Shown: piece after piece, positions 37,232 to 46,840 of the stretch | Numbering within the stretch: position 1 is the stretch's first letter | Layout of the letters: each line of letters begins with the position of its first letter | From: CAVPUA01 sp963828015 | GTDB lineage: Bacteria; Actinomycetota; Actinomycetes; Mycobacteriales; Jatrophihabitantaceae | Assembly: GCA_963828015.1 (NCBI GenBank) | Contig: CAWHCD010000005.1 | Location: 1 to 64,000 of the forward strand | Length of the DNA stretch: 64,000 bases | Direction of reading: 5' to 3' | Made by a program: the position numbers and the translations under genes | Notes under the pieces: generated by a model | What the model saw: the letters and a program-made list of their open reading frames with translations, nothing else | The model's database searches: none | Told to the model about the DNA's origin: nothing

Positions 37232-38728
37232 TCAGCCGGTCGTCGGCGGCCAGGCGATTGCGGCCGACCCGGTAACCGTCCGCCCGGCCAGTGACCGTCC
37301 GCTGACGACGGCGCCCACTTGCCCCGAGGACTGGGCCGACCACGACGTGATGAGCGTCTCCGACCAGCTTTGCGCGACCGACGCGTCAATGTCGATCGAG
37401 CAGGTGATTGCCGTTGTACTGCCGCAGTCCGGCCAGGAGCCGTTCGTGTCGCTCACGGTCACCCCGGCCGGGAAGCTCAGTTCGAGCGTCAACGGCCCGC
37501 TCAGGTTGCCGCTGCTGACGTCGATGACGAGTGCGGTCGCATCGGCCGGCCCGCTGACCGAGACGCTGACGACGAGCGGACGCGGGGCGGGTGGAGGCGT
37601 GCCCACCAGGGGTGGGGTCGAGGCGGGCGCCGTTGGCGAACGTGTCGCCGGGCGCGTGAGCGGCGCGTCGGTCGATGGCCGAGCCGGTGTGGGCGTGGGT
37701 GTCGGAGTGGGGGTCGGGACCGGAGTGGGAGCCGGAGCCACAGTGGTGGTTTGCGGGGCGGCGCTCGTCGGTGTCACCGCCGTCGCGACCGGCGGCGAGT
37801 GATGATCATGGGGCCACAACGCGACGGCGGCCACCGCCGTGATCGCTACTACCACGACCGTTCCCGCTTTGAGGGCGACGGCCTTGCCGGACCAGGCGTG
37901 ATGCAGCAACCCGCCCACCGGGGCGCGCCACAGCCCGAGCGCGGCCGGGCCGAGGATCGCCGGCGCCAGCACGGCCGACAGGTCGCGATTGATGGCCGAC
38001 AACTCCAACACTCGCGTCTGGCAGTCCGAACAGCCTTGCAGATGTTGCTGCGCGGTAGCCAGGGAACGACGGTGGGCTCGACCGCGCACCCACTGGGGGA
38101 GCAGCGGAATGAAGGGCACGCAGGACTCGGCCCGGACGCCGCCGTGCAGGTGGGCGGAAAGGTAGGCCGCACTGAGCGCCTCGCGGGCGCGTTTGGCCAA
38201 CGCGGTGGCGGCATTGGGTTTGATCCCGAACGTGTCACCGACCGTGCCGAGGCTCTCGTGATCGACTGCGGTCTGCCACAGCACCGACTGCCACCGCTCC
38301 GGCAAGGACTCGAACGCCTCGCGGATGTAGGCCAGTTCGGCGCGGGAATGGACGGGGTCGAGGCGGTCGCCGGCAGGGGAGTCCCACTCGGTGTAGTCCT
38401 CCACCAGCACATCCCGGTTCCGGGCCGCCCGGGAGCGGTCGATGACGCCGGAGCGCACCGCCGCGATCAGATAGGCCCGGAACGCGGTGTGGGGACCGGC
38501 CCCGTCGGCGATGAGCTGCACACAGCGGGCGAAGGCATCCGCGGCGACGTCGTCGGCATCCGCGGCCTGCCGGGTCAGCGCTCGAGCGGCTCGCTGAGCG
38601 GCCGGGTAGTGCCGAACCCAGAGCGCCCGGATTGCCTCGGAGTCCCCGGCCCGGGCGGCCGTGAGCAGATCGGCGTCCGCGGCCTCAGCCGTCTCGTCGT
38701 CCTCAACTGTGCGCTGGTGGTGTGTCAC
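37232..38728 (-). CDS. Membrane-spanning ECF sigma/anti-sigma fusion with DUF11-like ectodomain
   Basis: A 498-residue multidomain regulator. Region 2 covers residues of about 20-100 (DADLLTAARAGDSEAIRALW, HTAFRAYLIAAVRSGVIDRSR). Region 4 covers about 125-190 (AFESLPERWQSVLWQTAVDHESLGTVGDTFGIKPNAATALAKRAREAL). A zinc-binding anti-sigma-like segment follows with HLQGCSDC (HxxxCxxC). One membrane span is at about 285-305 (GTVVVVAITAVAAVALWP), then a Pro/Thr-rich stalk. The extracytoplasmic C-terminal about 110 residues resemble DUF11 (LTLELSFPAGVTVSD, TTAITCSIDIDASVAQSW). The sigma moiety is presumably held at the membrane and released by a signal at the ectodomain. It lies between two giant DUF11-rich surface proteins. 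Confidence 0.88.
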   Translation of the reverse strand: MTHHQRTVEDDETAEAADADLLTAARAGDSEAIRALWVRHYPAAQRAARALTRQAADADDVAADAFARCVQLIADGAGPHTAFRAYLIAAVRSGVIDRSRAARNRDVLVEDYTEWDSPAGDRLDPVHSRAELAYIREAFESLPERWQSVLWQTAVDHESLGTVGDTFGIKPNAATALAKRAREALSAAYLSAHLHGGVRAESCVPFIPLLPQWVRGRAHRRSLATAQQHLQGCSDCQTRVLELSAINRDLSAVLAPAILGPAALGLWRAPVGGLLHHAWSGKAVALKAGTVVVVAITAVAAVALWPHDHHSPPVATAVTPTSAAPQTTTVAPAPTPVPTPTPTPTPTPARPSTDAPLTRPATRSPTAPASTPPLVGTPPPAPRPLVVSVSVSGPADATALVIDVSSGNLSGPLTLELSFPAGVTVSDTNGSWPDCGSTTAITCSIDIDASVAQSWSETLITSWSAQSSGQVGAVVSGRSLAGRTVTGSAAIAWPPTTG

Positions 38729-38765
38729 CGTTCTCCCTGATTCGTTCTAGGCCACTCACGCCAAT

Positions 38766-38797
38766 GCCCGCAGCCCATCGGGGGATGGGCTGCGGGC
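38766..38797 (-). terminator. Terminator between the second giant surface protein and the sigma gene
   Basis: A perfect 13-base stem (GCCCGCAGCCCAT and its complement) with a six-base loop, extended by flanking CCAAT/ATTGG after one bulged base. It lies 17 bases past the surface protein stop and 38 bases before the sigma start, so the two genes probably have separate transcripts. Confidence 0.8.
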
Positions 38798-38813
38798 GAT
38801 TGGACGCCTCGGA

Positions 38814-41800
38814 TCAGTTCGTCCGACGGCGGCGGGTCAGGAAGACCAGCAGGCTACCCAGCACGATCAGCGCGAAGCCGACCCACAACGGCGTCTCGAG
38901 ATCGCCGCCGGTGAAGGCCAGCGTCTTGCTCTGGGTGGGCGTGCTCACCGAGGAGCCGGGGGAGGTGAAGCAGGTACCGACCCCATCGCAGCCGTTCGCC
39001 GTCGCGACGTTCTGCACTGCGCCCGCGTCCTCGTCGGCCTGGGTGACCGGGTAGGGGTCGGACTGGCAGGTCATGTGCGCACCGATCGCCAATGTCGACT
39101 GCGGGCAGGTCACGGCGATCCCGGCGGTCACCAGTTTCGGATCTGCGACGCCGACTCCGGTCAGCGCCTCGTTGCCGATGTTGGTGATCACGAACTGGTA
39201 GACGATCGTCTCGCCGACCTCGGCCAGGCCGTCACCGTCGGCATCGTTCAGGGTCGCGGTCTTGACGATCCTCAAGCCCGGAGCCGGATTGAAGCGCTTA
39301 ATCGTCTCGGTGGCTTCCCCGGCCTGGGTGCTGACCTTGTCCGTTGATGCTGACTTCGGGAACGTCGTCACGTAGGTGTAGCAGCCGTCGGTGGACAGAG
39401 CCTCCACCGCCGTGGGGTAGGTGCCGTCGCCGGTGATCGTGACCGTCCCGGATGCGACGCTCGCCGCGCCTGTCCAGTCGAGGCTGGTGCACGAGCCGTC
39501 GGCGTTAGCGGCGACCGGGCCCAACAGCGTCCAGTCGATCGCCCCGTGGAACCCACCGGAGTTGGTGATCGTCAGGGTGTCGTGCACCGACTGGGTGGTG
39601 ACGGTGGCCGCACTGACCACGGTCGAGAGCTGGGGCGTCCAGGTGGTGGCCTGGATGGTCTCCCCGGCGATGCCCGCCGCCGTGGTCGCGACCGCGTTGT
39701 CCTGCGCGGTCGCAGCCAGCGCATCGACGAAGGTGAAGCAGCCGGCGGCCGGCAGCGTGACCGCGGTGGCCGGGGCGCTGAACGTCCCGTCGCCGGTGGT
39801 GGCTCCCGTGCCGGTTGCCAGCACCGCCGCTGAGGCCCAGGCCGCATCGCCCTGGGCCGGGCAGGATCCGGCGGTCGCCGGAACCGGGCCGAGCAGCGTC
39901 CAGGTGATCGTGGATGCGGCGCCGCTGGAGTTCGCGACCGTCACGGCGTCGGTGAAGCTGTCACCGACCTTGCCGATCACGGCTGATGCCGCCGTCACCA
40001 CGGTGGGGGAGAACAGCGAGATCAGCGTCGTCTCGGCCACGATGCCGGGAGCCGAGGTCGGCACGGCCGGGGTGGCCGGCGTGGCGTCCAGGCTCTCGAC
40101 GTAGGTGTAGCAACCCACGGTCGACAACGTCTGCGGCGCGGTGCTGGTGTTACCGCTGCCGTTGGTCAGATTGACGCTGAACGTCCCGGTTGCTGCCGTG
40201 GCCGCGCCGGTCCAGTTCACCGCGGCACACGAGCTGCTGAGCGCGGCCACCGGACCGAGGAGCGTCCAGGTGCCCGTCGCGGTGGCGCCGAAGGAGCCGC
40301 TCACCGCGATCGTGTCCGAGATCGCCGACCCGACCGGCGCGGCCTGACTCGAGATCGTGGTCGTGACGGTCGGGGTGAGCGCGCCGACCATGGCCGTCTC
40401 GCTGGCCAGTCCCGCGCTCGTGCTGACCGCGGTGACCGTTCCGTCCGCGGTCAACGCGTCGACGAACGTGTAGCAGCCCGCGGCGACGAGCGTATTGGTC
40501 GACGCCGTCGGGTAGTTGCCGCTCGTCGTGACCGGGACGCTGCCCGAATCGAAGACCGCCGCACCCGTCCAACTCACGCTCGCACACGAGCCGCCGACGG
40601 CCGCCACCGGGCCGAGCAGTTGCCACTGCACCGCACCGGTGTAGTTGGCCCCCACACCGGCGACCGCCACCGTGTCGGACAGGGTGGCGCCCGGCTGAGC
40701 CGTGGCCGCGGAGATCTGCGTCAGCACCACGGCGTTGACGATCGCAGTTTCGGTAACCGCACCGGCAGCCGTCGTGACGGCGTCGGTCGTCCCGGTTGTC
40801 GGGAGCGAGTCGACGAAGCTGTAGCAGCCGGCCGTGGTGAGGGGGTTCGTCGAGGACGTAGTCGTCGGCGTGCCGTTACCGTTGGCCGAGAACGTCCCCG
40901 AGTCGAACACCGGTGCTCCCGCCCAGTTGGCGCCGGTGCACGACCCGCTGACCGCCGGCACCGGGCCGACGAGTTGCCACGTGCCCGGGAAGGTGCCCCC
41001 ACCCGTCACGTTGACCACGACCGAGTCCGACAGGGTGTCACCCAGGTTCGGGGCCGCTTTGTTGATCGTCGTCGCGATCGTCGGCGTCACGGTGTTGCTG
41101 ATGACGCCCTGGTCGATGTCGAGGTTCTGGGTGTTCAACGGCAGCGCGATCGCCGCCGTCACGCCCGTGGTGGTACTGCCGTCGGAGTTCAGATTCGCTG
41201 CGACACCACTTGCATCCTGCGTGGTGAAGTTCTGCGACGTCGTCAGTCCCGACGGGTTGAACGTCACCGTGTACGTGCCGGCTCGCAGCGAATCGAACAG
41301 GTACTTGCCGCCGCCCGCCGTCGTGGTGGTGGCCGACACGCTGTTGCCGAGATCATCCGTACCGCTGATCGACACCGGGAAGCTGTCGATGCCCGGCTCG
41401 CCCGAGTCCTGCGCGCCGTTCTTGTTCGAGTCGAGCCAGACGAAGTCGCCAACGCTCGAGCCCACGACATTCTCGGCCCGCGTAATCGGACCGACCGGCA
41501 GGACCAAGCCGTTGACCCGCGCGAAAGCGGTGTTGTCATAGACGTCGCCGGCCTTGTTGCCGACGCCGACCAGGTCGATCTCGACGGTGATCACGTCGCC
41601 GCTGGCGAAGGTGCCGGGGCGTCCGATCCGCACGCCGGTGACGTCAGCAGCAGTGGCCGGGCAGCCGGCCCCGCCACCGATTGCCGAGCACCAGACGGTG
41701 GATCCACCGGTCTGGTTGCTGGCATCGTTCGGATCCTGATTGACCGTACCTGCGTCCGTGTACTGCACGGTGACGTTCGCACCGCCGACCTTGACCGCCG

Positions 41801-44656
41801 CCGAGACGAACTGGAACGTGCCGTTGAAGCTAGTGCCGGACAGGCCCTGCTTGGGCAGCACGTCGATGACGTCGGGGTTGGTGACGCCGACACCACCATT
41901 CACGCTGGCGATGGACACGTTCCACTTGTTGAGCTCGTTGGTGGCCTGGCCGACCCGATTGACCTGGGTGACCGGAGTCAGCGCCTGCTTATCGAGTTTG
42001 ATGCCGGCCGGCGACTGGACCTGGATCTCTGCTGACGCGGTGCGCTGCGCCAGGGTGGACGAGTCCTCGTCGGAGCTGATAACGACGTCGTTCTGGTAGG
42101 TGCCGTCCAAGGCGATCGGCGAGACCAGAACCGTCACGATGATCGGGGTGATCGGCTGGTTGGGCACGCGGGCACCGAGATCCCAGCGAAGATAGGTATC
42201 GTCCGCGGCGCAGGCGGCGATCTTCGCATCGGCCGGGGTCGATCCGACGGACACCAGCGTGGGGGTGAGGTCGGCGGACATGAACTCCTGGCTGCCGGGT
42301 AGACAGTCCTCCACCCAGACGTCGTATCCGCTGGTGCCGCCCGTGGCGGCGGAGGTCAGCGACGGTGCCAGCTTGTACAGAACGGTGTCGCCGGCGGTCG
42401 TGGCCGGAGTGGAGGAGTTGAAATCCGCGTCATGGGGGCCCTTCACCGTCTTGCTGATCCGCGGGAACGCCGGGGCCGCGATCAGCCGGTCGCCCGGACC
42501 GCCGGTGTGGCCGTTGCCGATTGCCGTCCCCGGGTCATAGGTCGATTGGTTCCAGCTCAGGTTGGCCAGCATGTCGGACTGAGTAGCCCACGACGTTCGG
42601 CTAAACATTGCACTCGCCCAGTTCGGGAGCACCTCGCCGGCCGTCGCATTGTCGACGACCCGCAGGGCGATCGCGCCGAATGCCTCGGTCTGGTAGGTCT
42701 GGGCGGGGTAAGGCATCGGCAGATCAACGTGGATGCGGACTCGAGTGACCGCGGAGTAGATGCCCTGCGCGGCCAGCGTCGGGTCGTTACCGGCGATGGA
42801 GGCGGGGTCAGTTGTCCAGCCGGTCGGTGAGTCGGCATCGCCGCAGGTCGAGTTCGCACCGGCACCGGCGGTGCCGGTGCCGTATTCGACCGTGTAGGCC
42901 GGCAGCTGGGAGGCGTCAGTCGCGTACCCCTGACCCACGCCGGTGCCACCCTGGACGCCATAGAAGCCCGACAGCCAGGCCGCATTGCCATTCGAACCGA
43001 TGTACTGCGTCGGCGCCGAGGTGTCGATGTTGAGTAGGCCTTGATAGTTACCGGCCTGCAGCTGCAGCTTGGTGTTGTCCCACGTGTCACATCCAATGAT
43101 CGACACGTTCGTTGAGTTGCTTATGTCGGAGCCGACCAGGGCCAGCTGGGAGATCACGGTCTGGGTCGGGGCCGCGTTAATCGTCCCGGACAGCAGGGTG
43201 CTACCCCCTGGCGGGCCTTCCATCTTCGCGTCGCCACTGCTGAAGACTGCCGGCGGCGTATTGATCGCCGTGTCGTTCGGGTTACCGACGAAGTACTTGT
43301 TGAAGTCGCCGGCCGGTCGGACGGTCGGTGTCAACGTCCGGTAGTCGTTACCGGGACGCGCGTCACCACTCTGCTGATCGCTGGGATTGATACCGGTGAT
43401 GCTCAGGTTCGTATAGGTGTTCTTGGTCGTGAGGGTCTTGATCCCGTTCACGTTGATGCCGAAGTCGGCGATGGTGGCCGTGGGGATCTCGATCCGTAGG
43501 TCCGTTGAGATAGCGAAGGCGTCGGTGGTCGGGATGGCGCTGCCGTCGCCGCCGCTGTAGGTCTTGAAGTTGGTCGGGTAGGTGAACAACGACGTGTCGG
43601 CGTTTGCGATGGATACCTCGACCGCGGTGCCGGGGCCGCCCGCCTGGGTGCAGGTAACCGTGCCGGAGTCCCGCACCGAGCTGGCCGCGGTGTCGGTCGG
43701 GTTCATGCCGATCTTCATGCCGGGCACGTTGTAGGCGCCGGGGTTGAGCCCGCACTCACTTGTGAGTCGCACTCCGTACTTGGCCGGATCGGCGTTGATT
43801 GCGGCGATCTGGCTCGCATTCAGGGACGGGAACAGAGCCGCGGCGCTGAGATCGTCGGTGAAGGTGATGGGCTGGTTGCCCACCGGCTCGGCCCCCTTGC
43901 CTTGGCTGGGCGCGGACAGGGTGACCGGATAGCCGATGACGATGCAGCCGACACTGTTGTCCCATTCACAAGGAATGGGGCCGGGACCGAAGGTCGGGCC
44001 GGAGTCATCCTGTACGGCGGTGCCGTTCTTGGATAGGTCCCAGCGCAGCTGCGATGCAGCGGTGACTGAGGTCGTGTTCGAGGTAACGGGTCCGGCGTCA
44101 TCGGTCTTGACCGATGCCGACACCGCCGGAAGGGTCGTGCCGTTCGGTACCTCGGAGCTCATCGTCGGGGTGACGTCGTAGTTCGCGGTCGAGTTGGCCG
44201 CGCGGGCGCCGACGTTGCAGATCAGGGTCTGTTGCGGCAAGGACTGATAGCTGGTGCTGGTAGCGGCACCGGCGGCGCCAGCGCGGCGCCGGTTGGCGAC
44301 AGCGATGAGCCCGGACCGGTGCAGTAGGCCGGGAGGGCGCTGAGCAGTTCACCCTGAGGAAGGTTGATCGTGAACGTCGCATTGGTGGCGGCGGCCCCGT
44401 TCACGCTGAACTCGACGGTGTAGGTGACCGTGTCGTTGACCCGCACGATCCCGTTGGTCGCGTTGGCGTCGAGTGAGTCGAACGGAGCTGTCCCGTCGCT
44501 CTGGTGGAGCACGACGGCGAGCGACTCGCCGGCCGCGGATGCTCCCGGCGCCAAGCCGACGAGCGCTACGGCGGCGGTCAGCAACAGCACGACGAAGACA
44601 CTTATCGTCGCGCGCCGACGCCCTGCGCCAACCGGGATTCCGGGGTACCTGCTCAC
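38814..44656 (-). CDS. Second giant wall-anchored surface protein with five Cys-paired repeats, LAFTG anchor, frameshifted
   Basis: The first 144 residues carry a signal peptide (RRRATISVFVVLLLTAAVALVG, cleavage after ASA) and the start of a DUF11-like domain, then stop at 44222. The remainder (from about 44270, 1808 residues from the ATG at 44240) is in another frame and reads back naturally through ATSTSYQSLPQQTLICNVG. One base is missing; repaired, the protein has 1947 residues. It has DUF11-like regions, one SdrD_B domain (VGDFVWLDSNKNGAQDSGEPG), five about 120-residue repeats (39295-41095), a final DUF11 domain, LAFTG, a span (WVGFALIVLGSLLVFLT) and RRRRTN. GTG 44656 follows GGAG. Probable sortase class E substrate; no such sortase is in the window. 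Confidence 0.88.
39295..41095 (-). repeat. Five divergent ~120-residue repeats with two conserved Cys each
   Basis: Within the second giant protein, five consecutive units share the pattern W.LLGPV.A...SC....W.GA, then a variable stretch with GT or GS, then GCYTFVD.L and ...ETA. Examples are WQLLGPVAAVGGSCASVSWT with GCYTFVDALTADGT, and WTLLGPVAALSSSCAAVNWT with GCYTYVESLDATP. Unlike the repeats at 31-33 kb they have diverged strongly. The two Cys per unit (SC and GCYT) probably form a disulfide. I do not recognise a named domain. Confidence 0.75.
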
Positions 44657-45049
44657 GGCCTAGCTCCATTCATCGGTTGCACGTTCTTGGCGATCTGATT
44701 TCTGAGACGACCGAGGGCGCGAAATGTGATGCGCCCGCAATGGGTTGGTGGCCGCCCATCGCGTTCTGTGCGCACGGCACGAGTTGTGAGGGCCGGCAGG
44801 ACCAGGCATCGTCAACGCATGCCCGGCCATGTCAAGCGTCGCGTGGCGACACGATGGTCGACGCCGAGCTCGGGGCAGAGAGGCAGGGCAGCCCGGCCGA
44901 CGAGGGCTAGAGTCGCGGCCACGGCGGCGAGCGGACGCTTCTTCATCACGCCGTAAAGTTTCAGTTAGCTACCGGGCGATCGCGTCACCTGTCAGGGGTG
45001 AGACTGCTACCCGACGTCGCAATTTCTGTTCGATTTACCGCCCGGAGCC
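44657..45049. promoter_or_regulatory. Leader region of the second giant surface protein, with shared 23-bp motif at 44989-45011
   Basis: About 390 bases between the surface protein start and the convergent end of the FetB-like gene. The motif at 44989-45011 matches 36274-36296 at 20 of 23 positions (core TCAGGGGTGAGAC). A minus-strand 44-codon frame from ATG 44946 begins like a signal peptide (MKKRPLAAVAATLALVG) and then loses coding character; it may be a relic or a leader peptide. Nothing else is supported. Confidence 0.45.
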
Positions 45050-45781
45050 TCAGACGGGAAGGGCGCGGGGCGCTCCGATCAGCCAGGCCAGCAGCGTCGC
45101 GGTGACCGCCTGGGCACAGAGCAACCCGACCAGCACGACGATCTGGAACCGGGCCGCGTCCTGCGCGCTGGCGCCGCCGAAGAGGGCACCGACGAAGGCG
45201 CCGGGCAGGGTCACCAGACCCACGGTCCGGGTCTGATCCAGCCCCGGAACCATCGCCTCGAATACGGCCGACCGGGCGATATCGCGGATCGCTTCACGCG
45301 GCGTGGCCCCCAGTGACAGCCACGCCTCGACCTCCTCGCGCCGGCGCAGCAGTCCGTCCGCCAACCGTCGTCCGGTCAAGGTGGCCGCGGTCATGGTGCC
45401 GCCGATGATGATGCCGGAGACGGCTACGAGGGTGCGCACGTCGCGGGTCAGGGTCGGCAGTCCGACGATGATCGTGATCGTCAGCGCCGACCCGGCCGCA
45501 CAGGAGACAACCACATTGCGCAGGGCGTTCGGGTGGCCACGCAGCCGGCGCCCGGCCGTCCAGCAGGCCACGCCGAACATCACGCCCACGACGATGATCA
45601 CCGTCGCCGGGGCGGCGAAGACGCCGCGCAGGGCCAGGGCGACGATGCTCAACTGCACCACGGCGCGCACGCTGGCCGTGATTACCGCCCGCACGAGCGG
45701 GACGCCCGCGATCCACAGCACGGCACATGCGATCGCGAGCAGAAGGAGCAGACCGATCGCGAGCCGGAGGTACAGCGGCAC
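45050..45781 (-). CDS. FetB/UPF0014-family permease (probable iron export)
   Basis: A 243-residue polytopic membrane protein with about six spans (LGLLLLLAIACAVLWIAG-like first span, VIIVVGVMFGVACW, TLVAVSGIIIGGTM). The family hallmark LDQTRTVGLVTLPGAFVGALFGGASAQDAARFQIVVL is clear. E. coli FetB with FetA exports iron and protects against peroxide. No FetA-like ATPase is adjacent, so the energising subunit must lie elsewhere or be missing. It lies seven bases downstream of the COG4705-like membrane gene and is probably co-transcribed with it. Confidence 0.85.
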   Translation of the reverse strand: MPLYLRLAIGLLLLLAIACAVLWIAGVPLVRAVITASVRAVVQLSIVALALRGVFAAPATVIIVVGVMFGVACWTAGRRLRGHPNALRNVVVSCAAGSALTITIIVGLPTLTRDVRTLVAVSGIIIGGTMTAATLTGRRLADGLLRRREEVEAWLSLGATPREAIRDIARSAVFEAMVPGLDQTRTVGLVTLPGAFVGALFGGASAQDAARFQIVVLVGLLCAQAVTATLLAWLIGAPRALPV

Positions 45782-45788
45782 TGGGGTC

Positions 45789-46604
45789 CTAACCCTCGGC
45801 GAGCAGAGAATTACCTTGCTGTCCCGATGAATCTGCCGAGGTTCGAGGTTGGATGTCGCATCGGGTGACCGCGAAATACGCCACGATGACCGCGATGGCC
45901 AGCGCTGACACCAGCGCGACGATGCCGTCCCCGGCGCCCAGGCCCCCCGCCGGTGAGTGGGGCTTGGCGATCCAGTCGGCGATCGAGGCGCCCAAGGGGC
46001 GGGTGATCACGTAGGCGAACCAGAACGCAATCGTCGGATTCATCCCGAAGCGCCACCAGCCGATCGCGGGGACGGCAAACATCAGCGCGAACAAGCCGGC
46101 CGAGGCGGCGTAGCCGAGATGCAGCGAGACGGCGGTGAGATCGCCCAGCGCTGTGCCCAGCGCGAACGTGGCCAACACCGTCGTCCAGTAGTAGAGCTCA
46201 CGGCGGCGGGTCGTGATGCTGTGGATCGATAGCGTGCCTTCGCTGCGGTACCAGAGAAGGAAGACCGCCGCGACGACCAGCGCGTAGAACGTCGACGTGA
46301 CCACGTACGGAATGCTCAGCCCGACGTGCAGCCCGTCGGCGACCATGGTGCCGAAGACCGCGACCATGGCGACAGCAAACCAGTAGACCCAGGCGATGTA
46401 GTAGCGGACACGCAGTTGCAGCCACATCGCCGCGGCGAAGCCGATGAGCCCGACGGCACCGGCGAGCACCAGGCTGATGCCGGCCAGGTAGTCCGAGGTG
46501 GCCTCGCCCATGCCGGTCGTGAGGATCTTGGCCACCCAGAACAGCGCGGCGATTTCGGGGACCTTCGCCGCGATCGGTTGACGTCGATCGCGCAACTGCG
46601 GCAA
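45789..46604 (-). CDS. COG4705-like polytopic membrane protein
   Basis: A 271-residue inner-membrane protein with about eight spans. It has the recurring family pattern of acidic/Gly-Asp motifs at span starts: TTGMGEATSDYL, FGTMVADGL, LGTALGDLTA and ITRPLGASIADW. The function is unknown; members sometimes occur near metal-homeostasis genes. The start is TTG 46604, seven bases after AGGAG, which makes the rare codon credible. An ACTAC-N7-GTAGT dyad lies 60 bases upstream and may control this gene as well as the divergent operon. Confidence 0.78.
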   Translation of the reverse strand: MPQLRDRRQPIAAKVPEIAALFWVAKILTTGMGEATSDYLAGISLVLAGAVGLIGFAAAMWLQLRVRYYIAWVYWFAVAMVAVFGTMVADGLHVGLSIPYVVTSTFYALVVAAVFLLWYRSEGTLSIHSITTRRRELYYWTTVLATFALGTALGDLTAVSLHLGYAASAGLFALMFAVPAIGWWRFGMNPTIAFWFAYVITRPLGASIADWIAKPHSPAGGLGAGDGIVALVSALAIAVIVAYFAVTRCDIQPRTSADSSGQQGNSLLAEG

Positions 46605-46661
46605 GGCGCTGCTCCTGTCGGCTATTTGAGTACCTGGTGAGTGTCCTGCTTCCCCGCCGGA

Positions 46662-46680
46662 CTACTACGGCTATCGTAGT
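46662..46680. promoter_or_regulatory. BlaI-type operator candidate, site 1
   Basis: CT then ACTAC (46664-46668), spacer GGCTATC, GTAGT (46676-46680). This is one of four copies of the ACTAC-N7-GTAGT dyad, each preceded by CT, at 46.6-53.3 kb. It lies between the divergent COG4705-like gene and the operon starting at 46706. Confidence 0.65.
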
Positions 46681-46705
46681 TCAGGGCCGATGTGGGGAGG
46701 CGGCG

Positions 46706-46840
46706 TTGCCGGCAGCGTTGGATATGGATCTCACCGGACCGATCGGCAGCTTCGTGTTGCTGTTCGGCCTCACCGCGCTCGCACTGGGCATCGGCCTGAT
46801 CGTTCGGGCGGTCTCGAGTCGCCGGGGTGGCGACGGGTGA
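46706..46840 (+). CDS. Small single-span membrane protein
   Basis: A 44-residue peptide with a short acidic N-terminus, one span (GSFVLLFGLTALALGIGLIVRAV) and a basic tail (SSRRGGDG). TTG 46706 is five bases after GGAGG at 46696-46700; ATG 46724 is an alternative start. Its stop overlaps the next start in a GTGA arrangement, which supports a real, coupled gene. It may be an accessory subunit of the downstream membrane enzymes. No family recognised. Confidence 0.55.
   Translation: MPAALDMDLTGPIGSFVLLFGLTALALGIGLIVRAVSSRRGGDG

Noticed and set aside
44946..45011. The shared 23-bp motif as a c-di-AMP or c-di-GMP riboswitch
   Set aside because: I could not find the conserved junction sequences of either class around it, and the flanks of the two copies do not match each other.
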